From Limnoglobus roseus (lineage in GTDB: Bacteria > Planctomycetota > Planctomycetia > Gemmatales > Gemmataceae), in NCBI RefSeq assembly GCF_008254045.1, contig NZ_CP042425.1, positions 992,001 to 1,056,000 on the forward strand: a DNA stretch of 64,000 bases, read 5' to 3'. Position 1 is the stretch's first letter. Every line of letters starts with the position of its first letter. The position numbers and the translations under genes were made by a program. The notes beneath the pieces are model-generated. The model searched no databases. It was not told where the DNA came from and worked only from the letters and a program-made list of their open reading frames with translations. Positions 44,749-53,243 of this stretch are shown here, piece by piece.

Positions 44749-45573
44749 ATGCCCGCCGCAATCACGCTCTTCTTTCAGGCCATGTTCGCCCGCAGTTACG
44801 CGCGGGTGATCTGGATGTTCCGCAACCGCACCTGGATTCTCCAGGAGACGCTCCTGCCGATGCTCTCGGTGGCGGCGTTCGCCTACGCTTACCGGGCGAT
44901 GAACGCCCCGGACCGGTTCGTCGGCTACGTCGTCCTCGGGGCGGCGATGACGGCCTTCTGGTTCAACGTGCTCTGGAGCATGGGGGCACATCTTTACTGG
45001 GAGCGGGACAGTGGCAACCTCGAACTGTACATCATGTCGCCGGCCCCGATGATGGCGATTCTCGCCGGCATGGCCATCGGCGGCATGGCGACGACCTGCA
45101 CGCGGGCAGTGGCCATTCTCGTCACCGGCATTCTGATCTTCGACGCGCCGATCACCTTCGAACACGGCTGGCTGGCACTCGCCATCTTCCTGCTGACGCT
45201 GGTGGCGCTGTACGGCCTGGGGATGATGTTCGCGTCGCTGTTCCTCTTGTGGGGCCGCGAGGCGTGGCACATCGTGAACCTGCTGCAAGAGCCGGTGTTC
45301 CTGATGACCGGGATGAACTTCCCAGTGAAGATATTCCTGAACCTGCCGCTCGTGATCGTCGGCGGGGCGTTGTTCATCCCGCTGACGGCCGGCATGGACG
45401 CACTGCGACAACTGCTGTTCACCGGCACGGCCGACCGGCTGATGGCGATCGAGTACGAGATTGCGATTCTCGCGGGCCTCGGCGTCTTCTTCCTGGTGGC
45501 CGCGCGGTGGTTCCTGAAGGTGCTGGAACGCAAGGCGAAAATTGAAGGGAAGCTCGGCCTCCGATGGCAATGA
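44749..45573 (+). CDS. ABC-2 type transporter permease
   Basis: A 274-residue membrane protein with six likely transmembrane segments, for example LLPMLSVAAFAYAYRAM, YVVLGAAMTAFWFNVLW, MAILAGMAIGGMATTC, WLALAIFLLTLVALYGLGMMFASLF, LPLVIVGGALFIPLTAG and IAILAGLGVFFLVAARWFL. It contains the ABC-2 landmark WERDSGNLELYIMSPAP after TM2. ABC-2 permeases export drugs, polysaccharides or lipids, powered by a separate ATPase. No ATP-binding subunit is encoded next to it. ATG 44749 is chosen over upstream in-frame ATGs at 44656 that give no membrane signal. It overlaps the next permease by 10 bases. Confidence 0.85.
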   Translation: MPAAITLFFQAMFARSYARVIWMFRNRTWILQETLLPMLSVAAFAYAYRAMNAPDRFVGYVVLGAAMTAFWFNVLWSMGAHLYWERDSGNLELYIMSPAPMMAILAGMAIGGMATTCTRAVAILVTGILIFDAPITFEHGWLALAIFLLTLVALYGLGMMFASLFLLWGREAWHIVNLLQEPVFLMTGMNFPVKIFLNLPLVIVGGALFIPLTAGMDALRQLLFTGTADRLMAIEYEIAILAGLGVFFLVAARWFLKVLERKAKIEGKLGLRWQ

Positions 45574-46457
45574 CATCCCACCTCCGCACGCTGAAATGGT
45601 CCACCTGGCTCGGCTGGCAGGTCGAGAGCAATTGGGCCAACCCGTGGCTGTTCATCCTCTACCTCGTCGTGAAGCCGGTGACGGGGTCGCTGATGCTCGT
45701 GTGCATGTTCATCGCCGCCGACATGGCCGCGGATGCCGCGTTCGGCCGCGGCGTGCCGCCGGAGTTCCTGCCCTACGTCTACGTCTCGAACGCCTGCTAC
45801 GCCCTCGTCGGGGCGGTCATGTTCGGCATGTCGTCGGTCGTGATTGCCGACCGCGAAAGTTACCGGATGCTGAAGTACATCTTCATCAGTCCGGCCGAGT
45901 TCCAGACGTACTTTCTCGGCCGCGGCTTCGCGAAGGCGATGGAGGGCATCGGCGGCGCGATCATCACCCTGCTCGCAGGGTTGGCCCTGCCGGGGATTCG
46001 CAACAGCCTAAACTTCGGCAACATGGATGTGGGCTGGCTGGTCGCGTACCTGCTCGTCGGCTTTGTCATGCTCTGGGCGGCCGGCATGGTCCTCGCGTCG
46101 GCGATGTTGAACATGAGCCGTAGTAGCATGTTCCTGAGCGAAGGCATTGCGGGCGTGATCTACTTCCTCAGCGGCGTCGTCTTCCCGCTGGCGATTCTCC
46201 CGAGTTGGCTGAAGCCGGTGAGCGTCTGCCTGCCGACGACGTACTGGCTGGAAGGGATGCGCCGCGCGATCCTCGGCCCGCCGCCGAGCGGGTCGCCGTT
46301 GGGGCAATCGCCGATCGCGGGCTGGTCGAATTTCGAACTCCTGCTGGCGATGGTCGTGAGCACACTGGTGCTGGTGACGGCCGCGCAATTCTTCTACCGC
46401 TGGAGCGTCGGCAAGGCGTGGCGGAACGGCAAGATCGAAGAAACGAGCGGGATGTAA
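45564..46457 (+). CDS. ABC-2 type transporter permease
   Basis: A 297-residue membrane protein with six predicted helices, including LFILYLVVKPVTGSLMLVCMF, VSNACYALVGAVMFGMSSVV, IITLLAGLALPGI, LVAYLLVGFVMLWAAGMVLAS, FLSGVVFPLAILPSWL and FELLLAMVVSTLVLVTAAQFF. ADRESYRMLKYIFISPAEF is the ABC-2 cytoplasmic loop. The ATG overlaps the previous permease gene, so the two are co-translated and probably form a heterodimer. ATPase missing locally. Substrate unknown. Confidence 0.85.
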   Translation: MAMTSHLRTLKWSTWLGWQVESNWANPWLFILYLVVKPVTGSLMLVCMFIAADMAADAAFGRGVPPEFLPYVYVSNACYALVGAVMFGMSSVVIADRESYRMLKYIFISPAEFQTYFLGRGFAKAMEGIGGAIITLLAGLALPGIRNSLNFGNMDVGWLVAYLLVGFVMLWAAGMVLASAMLNMSRSSMFLSEGIAGVIYFLSGVVFPLAILPSWLKPVSVCLPTTYWLEGMRRAILGPPPSGSPLGQSPIAGWSNFELLLAMVVSTLVLVTAAQFFYRWSVGKAWRNGKIEETSGM

Positions 46458-46466
46458 TCTTTCAAC

Positions 46467-46588
46467 AAAACGGACGCCGATGACGCAGGATCGGAGCGCG
46501 GATGGGAACCGGATCGGATCGAAATCGGATTTCGTTTTATCCCGCGTGATCCGCGTCTTCGAATCCCGCGTCATCCGCGTTCCGTTTT
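46467..46588. repeat. direct and inverted GCGGATGACGCGGGAT-type repeats
   Basis: Two direct copies ATCCCGCGT(G/C)ATCCGCGT at 46539-46556 and 46563-46580; the outer block AAAACGGACGCCGATGACGC at 46467-46486 is an imperfect inverse of the right end. It fills the gap between the permease and receiver genes. I see no RNA gene in it. Confidence 0.65.
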
Positions 46589-46609
46589 CGGATTTGTAGA
46601 ATCTTCCCC

Positions 46610-47800
46610 ATGAGCGAAACCGTCCTCATCGTCGATGACGAAGACAGCGTCCGCCGGACGTTTCAAGAGTGGCTGACGTCGGCCGGGTGGGGCGTGCGCG
46701 TTTTCGCCGTCGCCGACGCGGAAGCGGCCCTGCTCATCGCGAACGAGAACCCGATCGACCTCGCCGTCCTCGACTGGAACCTCGGCTCCGGCAGCGACGG
46801 CTTGCGACTGCTCGAAGACCTCGTCGTGTTCACGCCGGACATTGTCGCGATTCTCGTCACCGGCTTCGCGCACCAGGCCACGCCGCTGGACGCCCTTCGC
46901 ATGGGCGTGCGGGACTATCTCGACAAGAACCAGGATTTGAACCGCGATGCCTTCCTCGCGGCCGTGCGGAAGCAGCTCGACCGCATCATCCCGGCCAAGC
47001 GGCAGCGCGAACTAAATACCAGCCTCGGCGCGTTCCGCGAGTCGGTGGAGAAGGTGCTACCGCTGGTGCGGGCGAGCGCCGCGCTCAACGATCCGGTGCC
47101 GCTGCCGGACGCGGTGCGGTCGCTCTTTCGATTCCTCCTCCGCGGAACGGGTGCGACCGAGGGCGTGCTGATCGTCCGCCATGTCGCGGCCGACAACACG
47201 GAGACGATGACCGTGTACGACGCGGCCGGCCAACTGCTACCGCGGCCGACGGTGCCGTTCTCGCGGTCGCTGGCCGCAAGTGTGGTGAGCATGCAAGAGC
47301 CGTGCGTGATGAACGACTTCGCCGACTCGTCGGCAGGGTCGATGGAGTTGATGCCGTTCGAACAGAACCGGAAGTCGATCCTCGCCGCCCAACTGCGGGT
47401 CGGCCCCGGCGTGCAGGTCGTGCTGGAGATGTTCGACAAGCCGGTGTTCACCGACGCCGACCGCCGCATGACCGCCGTGGCCGCCGAACTCGGGGCCGAA
47501 TTGCTGCGGCAGGGGCTGGCCGAGAAGCAGACGCACCGGCTGTTGTTCGACGCGGTCGAGAGCGCGTTGCAGGCCAGCCGCGAGGTGTCGTCGATGTTGA
47601 CCACGCCGCCGGACGCGGTGATGGAAAGCCTGCGGACGGGCCTGGACGCCTCGGCGAATTCCGTCATCGACTCCGCTACGGGCCTTGAGTTGTTGGAGGC
47701 CGTTCGGGTATTGGCCGTCCGCCACGGCCCCGACGCCGTGCGGCACTGCACGACGCTGGTGACGAGCCTGAAACAACTGCTCGACGGATTGAGCGGCTAA
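46610..47800 (+). CDS. receiver-GAF signalling protein
   Basis: A 396-residue protein with an N-terminal receiver domain and a GAF-like domain, without a DNA-binding or enzymatic output domain. Receiver residues: D9/D10 in VLIVDDEDSV, phosphorylatable D55 in AVLDWNLGSGSDG, the Thr in ILVTGFAHQ and Lys in DYLDKNQDL. The GAF part spans about 165-310, including TEGVLIVRHVAADN, SMQEPCVMNDFADSS and ADRRMTAVAAELGAEL. The C-terminal part is helical. It is 18 bases upstream of a cytoplasmic subtilase. It could switch the protease in response to a kinase elsewhere; that is inference. Confidence 0.82.
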   Translation: MSETVLIVDDEDSVRRTFQEWLTSAGWGVRVFAVADAEAALLIANENPIDLAVLDWNLGSGSDGLRLLEDLVVFTPDIVAILVTGFAHQATPLDALRMGVRDYLDKNQDLNRDAFLAAVRKQLDRIIPAKRQRELNTSLGAFRESVEKVLPLVRASAALNDPVPLPDAVRSLFRFLLRGTGATEGVLIVRHVAADNTETMTVYDAAGQLLPRPTVPFSRSLAASVVSMQEPCVMNDFADSSAGSMELMPFEQNRKSILAAQLRVGPGVQVVLEMFDKPVFTDADRRMTAVAAELGAELLRQGLAEKQTHRLLFDAVESALQASREVSSMLTTPPDAVMESLRTGLDASANSVIDSATGLELLEAVRVLAVRHGPDAVRHCTTLVTSLKQLLDGLSG

Positions 47801-47818
47801 AGACACGATAGGATTTCC

Positions 47819-48616
47819 GTGACTGCCACTGTCTTCGACGAACTGTTCTCGCTGATGACGCCCGAGCGGTTGCTCCGCGACCCGCGGGCGACCGGCGAGG
47901 GCGTGGCCGTCGCCATCCTCGATTCCGGCGTCGAGCGGGCACTCCTCGAAGACCGCTTCATCAAAGCCGGCACGCCGATCCTGCCGATCGAAGGGGCCGT
48001 CTTCCGCGGCACGAAGCCGGAAATCCTCCCGTACACCGGCCACCAGTCCTCGCCGCACGGCACGACCGTCGCCGACATCATCCTCACGCTCGCGCCGAAG
48101 GTGAAGCTCTACTCGGCCGACGTGTTCGGGACCCAGGGGACGTGCGAAGTCGAAACCGTCGTCGCCGCCCTGCGCCACGCCATCGACGTGTGGAAGGTGA
48201 AGGTCGTCAATCTTTCGCTCGGCGTGCCGGAACACCGACTGCAACAGTTGCCGCGGCGACAGCAGTTGTTCAAGGCCATCGAGGAGGCGTACTTCCGCGA
48301 CGTGCTGGTGTTCGCCGCCGCGAACAACGACCACCCGATCACGCGGAGCTACCCGGCCGTGTACTCGCCGCCACTGATCTCCGTGGACAAGGGGCTGTTC
48401 GACGACCCGCTCGGCTTCGCGTACCTGCTCCGCGACCAGATCGAGTTCCAGGCCCACAGCCGCGGCTACCTCGGCCCGTTCGCCCGCGAGCCGGCGACGA
48501 GTTGGGCGACGCCGCACCTCGCCGGCATCGCCGCCCGGATACTCTCGCTGAAGCCGGACCTGAAGCCGTTCGAAATCAAGACGATCCTGTACTGGATGTT
48601 CCGGGCCACGAAATAA
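47819..48616 (+). CDS. cytoplasmic subtilisin-like serine protease
   Basis: A 265-residue S8 protease with the full catalytic triad: D35 in VAILDSGVE, H80 in SPHGTTVADI, S228 in EPATSWATPHLAGIA; oxyanion-hole Asn in FAAANN (169-170). It has no signal peptide or propeptide, which is unusual for subtilases and implies an intracellular target. GTG start at 47819. It is preceded by a receiver-GAF gene (18-base gap) and followed after 2 bases by a metallophosphoesterase gene. The N-terminal 20 residues (VFDELFSLMTPERLL) may link it to a partner. Confidence 0.88.
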   Translation: MTATVFDELFSLMTPERLLRDPRATGEGVAVAILDSGVERALLEDRFIKAGTPILPIEGAVFRGTKPEILPYTGHQSSPHGTTVADIILTLAPKVKLYSADVFGTQGTCEVETVVAALRHAIDVWKVKVVNLSLGVPEHRLQQLPRRQQLFKAIEEAYFRDVLVFAAANNDHPITRSYPAVYSPPLISVDKGLFDDPLGFAYLLRDQIEFQAHSRGYLGPFAREPATSWATPHLAGIAARILSLKPDLKPFEIKTILYWMFRATK

Positions 48617-48618
48617 CG

Positions 48619-49503
48619 ATGCTCCGCCTCGCACACTTCAGCGACGTTCACCTGACGAGCCATCGCCTCGGCTGGACGGGCCGCGATCTGCTGACGAAGA
48701 AAGTCACCGGCTGGGTGAACGTCAAGCTCCTCGGCCGCGGCCGGCGGTTCAGGCACGCGCCGCTGATCGCGGACGCGCTGCTCGATGCGTTCCGCACGCG
48801 GAACTTCGACTACCTCGTCTTCTCCGGCGACGTCACGAAACTCGCGTTCGAGAGCGAGTTCCGGCAGGCGGCCGCGCGGCTGTTGGTGCCGGGGCTGCCG
48901 CCGGTCCTCGGCGTGCCGGGCAACCACGACTACTACACCGGCCCGGCGACGCGGGCGGGCCTCTTCGAGAAGCACTTCGCCCCGTGGCTCGCCGGCGAGC
49001 GGATCGACCACCACACGTACCCGTTCGCCCGCAAGGTCGGCCCCGCGTGGCTGATCGGCGTCAACAGCAGCACCGCGAACTGGTCGCTGTGGGACGCCAG
49101 CGGCGCGATCGGCCGCGAGCAGGGCGAACGGCTCGTGAGGCTCTGCGACCACCTGGACGACGGACCGCGCATCCTCGTGACGCACTACCCGCTGCGGACG
49201 GCGAAGGGGCACGTCGAACGCCGCACGCACCGGCTGCGCGACCATGCGAGCGCGCTGGAGTTGGCAAAGGCATGCCGCGTGTCGCTGTGGCTGCACGGGC
49301 ACATCCACCGCGGCTACGTGCTGACGCCGACGGATGCGATCCCGTTCCCGGTGATCTGTGCCGGCAGTTGCACGCAGACGAACCACTGGATGTACAACGA
49401 GTACGAGATCGACGGCAACAGCCTCTCGGTGCTGCGCCGCACGTTCGACTTCGAGAAGAAGACGTTCGTCGACGGCGAGCGGGTGCAGTTGCAGTTGGGC
49501 TGA
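48619..49503 (+). CDS. calcineurin-like metallophosphoesterase
   Basis: A 294-residue metallophosphoesterase with all motifs: D9 and H11 (HFSDVHLTS), GD 70-71 (VFSGDVTK), GNHD 101-104 (GVPGNHDYY), H189 (LVTHYPL) and GHIH 227-230. It binds two metal ions; substrates in this superfamily range from cyclic nucleotides to nucleic acids and phosphoproteins, so none is assigned. It follows the subtilase by 2 bases, so co-translation is likely. The stop TGA at 49501 lies within the left arm of a palindrome, and the C-terminal VQLQLG is partly encoded next to it. Confidence 0.88.
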   Translation: MLRLAHFSDVHLTSHRLGWTGRDLLTKKVTGWVNVKLLGRGRRFRHAPLIADALLDAFRTRNFDYLVFSGDVTKLAFESEFRQAAARLLVPGLPPVLGVPGNHDYYTGPATRAGLFEKHFAPWLAGERIDHHTYPFARKVGPAWLIGVNSSTANWSLWDASGAIGREQGERLVRLCDHLDDGPRILVTHYPLRTAKGHVERRTHRLRDHASALELAKACRVSLWLHGHIHRGYVLTPTDAIPFPVICAGSCTQTNHWMYNEYEIDGNSLSVLRRTFDFEKKTFVDGERVQLQLG

Positions 49504-49538
49504 AAGCCCAGGGACGGCCGTCCCTGGGCTTTCAGCCC
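49497..49538. repeat. 42-bp perfect palindrome over the phosphoesterase stop
   Basis: GGGCTGAAAGCCCAGGGACGG plus its exact reverse complement without spacer (left arm 49497-49517). It includes the stop codon of the upstream gene. It is the same family as the ileS palindrome, with A/T in place of C/G at one pair. Confidence 0.92.
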
Positions 49539-49587
49539 CTTCCCCCTATCCTCACTTCACACACCTTCCGCACAGGACCCTCCCCCC

Positions 49588-52500
49588 ATGCGCACCCTCC
49601 TCCTCGCGCTGTTGCTCGCTTCGCCCGCGTTCGCTCAGAAAGAGTTCGGTTTCGACAACACCAAATCCTCCGGCCAGCCGTACCTGAAGCCGGAAGAGAC
49701 GGTCGCGAAGTTCAAGGTCGCCCCGGAGTTCGAGGTCAAACTCTTCGCCGGCGAGCCGCTGATGACGAACCCGATCGCGTTCACCATCGACGAGAAGGGC
49801 CGTATCTGGATCGTCGAGAGCTTCGAGTACCCGAAGCGAACGCCGAAGGGGAAGAAGCCGCGGGACCGCATCGTCATCCTCGAAGACACCGACGGCGACG
49901 GCGTTGCGGACAAGCGCACCGTCTTCGCGGAGGGCAAGGACTTCCCCGAGTCGTTCGACATGGCCAGCGGCATCGAGGTCGGGCACGGCGGCGTGTACGT
50001 CGGTGCGCCGCCGTACCTGTGGTTCATCGAGAACAAAGACGACAAGCCCGGCAAGTTTGAAATTCTCGCGAAGGGCTTCGGCAGCCAGGACACGCACGAG
50101 ACGCTGAACACCTTCCAGTGGGGGCCGGACGGCTGGCTCTACGGCCTGCACGGCGTCTTCACGCAGAGCAACGTGAAAGCCGGCGACCAGCCCGAGATCA
50201 AGATGAACGCGGCCGTCTGGCGGCTGCACCCGAAGACGAAGAAGTTCGAGATCTTCAGCGAGGGCACGAGCAACCCGTGGGGCATGGACTGGCGGAACAC
50301 CGACGGCCAGTTCATCCTGGCGTGCTGCGTCATCCCGCACCTGTACCACATGGTGCCGGGCGGCATCTACCGGCGGCAGGGCGGCGTCCACAGCAACCCG
50401 TACACCTACGGCGACATCAAGGAGATCAGCGACCACACGTTCCACCGCGAGAGCGGCTGGGCGCACGCCGGCCTCATCTCGCTGGACGTGCCGCACATGC
50501 CCGAGAAGTACCGCAACAGCGTCATCTTCGGCAGCATCCACGGGTGCAGCCTCAAGCAGAATATTCTGAAGCCGAACGGCAGCAGCTACGTCGGCAGCAA
50601 GGGCGAAGACTTCCTGACGAGCGGCGACAAGAACTTCCGCCCGATCAACCTGAAGTGGGGTCCGCTCGGCGACATCTACCTGATCGACTGGCACGACCAG
50701 AACCCGTGCCACCAGACGAAGGCCGACGACTGGGACTACGAACGCGGCCGCGTCTACCGCATCCAGCTCAAGGGGACAGCGACGAAGAAGGCGACGGACA
50801 TTGGGAATGCCACGTCGAAGCAGCTCGCGGCCTATTTACAGAGCAACAACCCTTACGAGTTTCGGACGGCGTTGCGGCTGACCCAAGAGCGGATTCAAGA
50901 GCGTCGCGAGTTGGAACACGCACTCGATCGGACGGAAGGCATTAGGGTGCAGAAAGAGTTCAAACCGTTGCCAGACGGCACAAAGGGACCGTTCTGCTTG
51001 ACAACGCTGCCACCCCTGACCATTCGCTCGGCGATTATCGATCGGACCGTGCATCAAACCCATTGGCTCCTTTCGGGAGAGGAAGCCTTTACGAAGGTGT
51101 GGCCGAACTTCGACCGCAGAAAGCCAGCGGACGCTTGGGCCATGACCATCCGGTTGTGGGCGGACAGGGCGTTCTACGAAGGCGATACATTCCGATTCCT
51201 GATTGAGCAAGCGGAGCGGAGCGACAATCCAATATCGGCCCGCCGGGAGCTTGCGTCGGCGGCTATTCGCATCGTCGATCATCCCGACGCAGGCGATCCG
51301 ACGCCCCTTGTCCGCGCTCTGATGTCCCACAAGGAAGACGCGACCGACCCGCTCATTCCACATTTGACTTGGCTGGCCTACGAGAAGTTGCTGGCGAAGT
51401 CGTTTGCCAAACCTGCCAGCAAGGATGAGAACGGCAAGCCGGTCGAGGGCACGTCGCCGCTCGACGCCGAACTGGCGTGGCTCACCGCGAACGCGGCGGG
51501 GAATGCCTTCGTCACGGAGCAGATCATCCCGAAGGTGATGCGGCGACTGGTCGCCACCAACGACGCCGGCAAGCTCGACCTGTGCGTGAAGTTCGTCGGC
51601 AGCCTCAAGGACGCGACGGCGAAGCGGAAGGCCCTCGAAGGACTGGCCGTCGCGGTACAGGGGCAGCAACTCACGCCGCCGAAGGCGTGGGCCGACGTGC
51701 GGCAAAGCCTCCTCCGCGACAAGGACGCCGGCACGCTCGCGCTCGTGAACAAGATCGCCGTGTCGTTCCGCGACCCGCAGGTCTTCCAGCGGATGCTCGC
51801 CCTGATGGGCAACGCGAAACAGACCGAATCGGCCCGCATCGAGGCCATCCGACAAGTTGCGGCATACGGCGACGTGAAGAGCGTGGACAGACTCATGGAC
51901 CTCGTTCGCGAGGAGAAGTCCGACGCCCTCCGCGTGGAGGCCGTGCGGGCACTCGGCGGCATCAACAACAAGGACGTGGCCATCGGCCTCGTGTCCAACT
52001 GGGACAAGCTCACCGCCCCGGTGCGGGCCGAGGTCGTGACCGTCCTCGCCGGCCGCAAGGAGTGGGCCGCGGCGCTGCTCAGCGGGATGCAGACGAAGAT
52101 CATCGACCGCACGTTCGTCACCGACAACACGATCCTGAAAATTCAGGCGCTCAACGACAAGAAGCTGAACGCGATGATCGAAGACGTGTGGGGCCGTAGC
52201 CGGCCGACGCCGGACGAGTTGAACAAGTTGATCGACAAGACGCGGAACGACATCAACACCCAGCCCGGCTCTTTCGCCCGCGGCGCGAAGGTCTTCGAAG
52301 CCCAGTGCGCGAAGTGCCACAAGTTCGAAGGGAAGGGGAACGAGGTCGGCCCGCAACTCGACGGGGCCGGCCGCGACATCGAGTACCTGCTCGGCAACAT
52401 CCTCGACCCGAACCGGGTCATCGGCGCGCCGTACTTCGTCCGGCAGATCAACACGCTCGACGGCCAGGTGATCCAGGGCGTGCTGGCCGAGGAGGACGAC

Positions 52501-53034
52501 ACGTTCATCACGCTCAAGATCGAGAACGCGGTGCTGAAGAAGATCGCGAAGAAGGAGATCGACGGCAAGGTGAAGGTGCTGGAGAAGTCGATGATGCCGG
52601 AGGGCCTCGGCAACACGATGACGGCCGAGAACTTCCGCGACGTGGTGCGATACGTGATGGCCCACCCGTTCCTGACAGACCTGACGCTCGACGGCAAGCC
52701 GGTGAGCGCCCCGGTCGGCGGCCGCATCCCGCTGCCGGAGGCGAAGGACGGCAAGCCGGTGGTGATCGAGGCGAAGTTCACGGCCGACGACGCGGTGAAG
52801 ACGAAGCTCTTCGTCGGTGCCGGCGACGCCTTCGAGTTGTCGCTCGACGGCAAGCCCGTCGGCAAGGGCAACGGCGACCGCAACGTCAGGCCGGACATGG
52901 AAGCGTTCGACGTGACGCTGCCGAAGGGCGAACACACGCTGACGATCACGCTCCAACACAAGGGCGTCGCTCGATGGGCGTATGCACGATTCCTGGACCC
53001 GGAGCGGAAACTGGGGTACGCGGAGGCGAAGTGA
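49588..53034 (+). CDS. PVC-type heme-binding CxxCH protein with membrane-bound dehydrogenase domain
   Basis: An 1148-residue secreted protein. Signal peptide RTLLLALLLASPAFAQ, then a propeller-like dehydrogenase domain (about 40-400) with IDEKGRIWIVESFEYPKR, LEDTDGDGVADKRTVFAEG, FQWGPDGWLYGLHG and GHGGVYVGAPPYLWF. HEAT-like repeats follow, then a cytochrome c domain with C907-x-x-C910-H911 (AQCAKCHKFEGKGNEVGPQL) and a C-terminal beta domain. Such proteins are a planctomycete/verrucomicrobial family thought to oxidise sugars or alcohols in the periplasm. Residues about 404-614 (bases 50800-51430) use much less G/C at third positions than the rest, suggesting a recombined segment. Confidence 0.88.
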   Translation: MRTLLLALLLASPAFAQKEFGFDNTKSSGQPYLKPEETVAKFKVAPEFEVKLFAGEPLMTNPIAFTIDEKGRIWIVESFEYPKRTPKGKKPRDRIVILEDTDGDGVADKRTVFAEGKDFPESFDMASGIEVGHGGVYVGAPPYLWFIENKDDKPGKFEILAKGFGSQDTHETLNTFQWGPDGWLYGLHGVFTQSNVKAGDQPEIKMNAAVWRLHPKTKKFEIFSEGTSNPWGMDWRNTDGQFILACCVIPHLYHMVPGGIYRRQGGVHSNPYTYGDIKEISDHTFHRESGWAHAGLISLDVPHMPEKYRNSVIFGSIHGCSLKQNILKPNGSSYVGSKGEDFLTSGDKNFRPINLKWGPLGDIYLIDWHDQNPCHQTKADDWDYERGRVYRIQLKGTATKKATDIGNATSKQLAAYLQSNNPYEFRTALRLTQERIQERRELEHALDRTEGIRVQKEFKPLPDGTKGPFCLTTLPPLTIRSAIIDRTVHQTHWLLSGEEAFTKVWPNFDRRKPADAWAMTIRLWADRAFYEGDTFRFLIEQAERSDNPISARRELASAAIRIVDHPDAGDPTPLVRALMSHKEDATDPLIPHLTWLAYEKLLAKSFAKPASKDENGKPVEGTSPLDAELAWLTANAAGNAFVTEQIIPKVMRRLVATNDAGKLDLCVKFVGSLKDATAKRKALEGLAVAVQGQQLTPPKAWADVRQSLLRDKDAGTLALVNKIAVSFRDPQVFQRMLALMGNAKQTESARIEAIRQVAAYGDVKSVDRLMDLVREEKSDALRVEAVRALGGINNKDVAIGLVSNWDKLTAPVRAEVVTVLAGRKEWAAALLSGMQTKIIDRTFVTDNTILKIQALNDKKLNAMIEDVWGRSRPTPDELNKLIDKTRNDINTQPGSFARGAKVFEAQCAKCHKFEGKGNEVGPQLDGAGRDIEYLLGNILDPNRVIGAPYFVRQINTLDGQVIQGVLAEEDDTFITLKIENAVLKKIAKKEIDGKVKVLEKSMMPEGLGNTMTAENFRDVVRYVMAHPFLTDLTLDGKPVSAPVGGRIPLPEAKDGKPVVIEAKFTADDAVKTKLFVGAGDAFELSLDGKPVGKGNGDRNVRPDMEAFDVTLPKGEHTLTITLQHKGVARWAYARFLDPERKLGYAEAK

Positions 53035-53041
53035 GGCAACG

Positions 53042-53232
53042 CCGGCCTGAAGGGCCGGTTCTGTCAGCCCAGGCCGTCAGGCCTGGGTACGAGATGCGTA
53101 AATGGTATCGGCCCTGAAGGGGCCGTTCATTCCGGCACACGGCAATGAACGGCCCCTTCAGGGCCGGGTTGTTGATGGTATCCGGACCCAGGCCTGACGG
53201 CCTGGGCTGACAGAACCGGCCCTTCAGGCCGG
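53042..53232. repeat. nested 191-bp palindrome
   Basis: Outer arms 53042-53088 and 53186-53232 (starting CCGGCCTGAAGGGCCGGTTC) are reverse complements over 47 bases; inner arms at about 53110-53131 and 53144-53165 (GGCCCTGAAGGGGCCGTTCA) pair as well. It fills the 209-bp gap between the convergent heme-protein and kinase genes. Confidence 0.85.
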
Positions 53233-53243
53233 AAAGCCAAGGG

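Noticed and set aside
46550..46590. TTCGAATCC, resembling a tRNA T-loop
   Set aside because: No acceptor, D or anticodon stems can be drawn; it lies within GCGGAT-type repeats.
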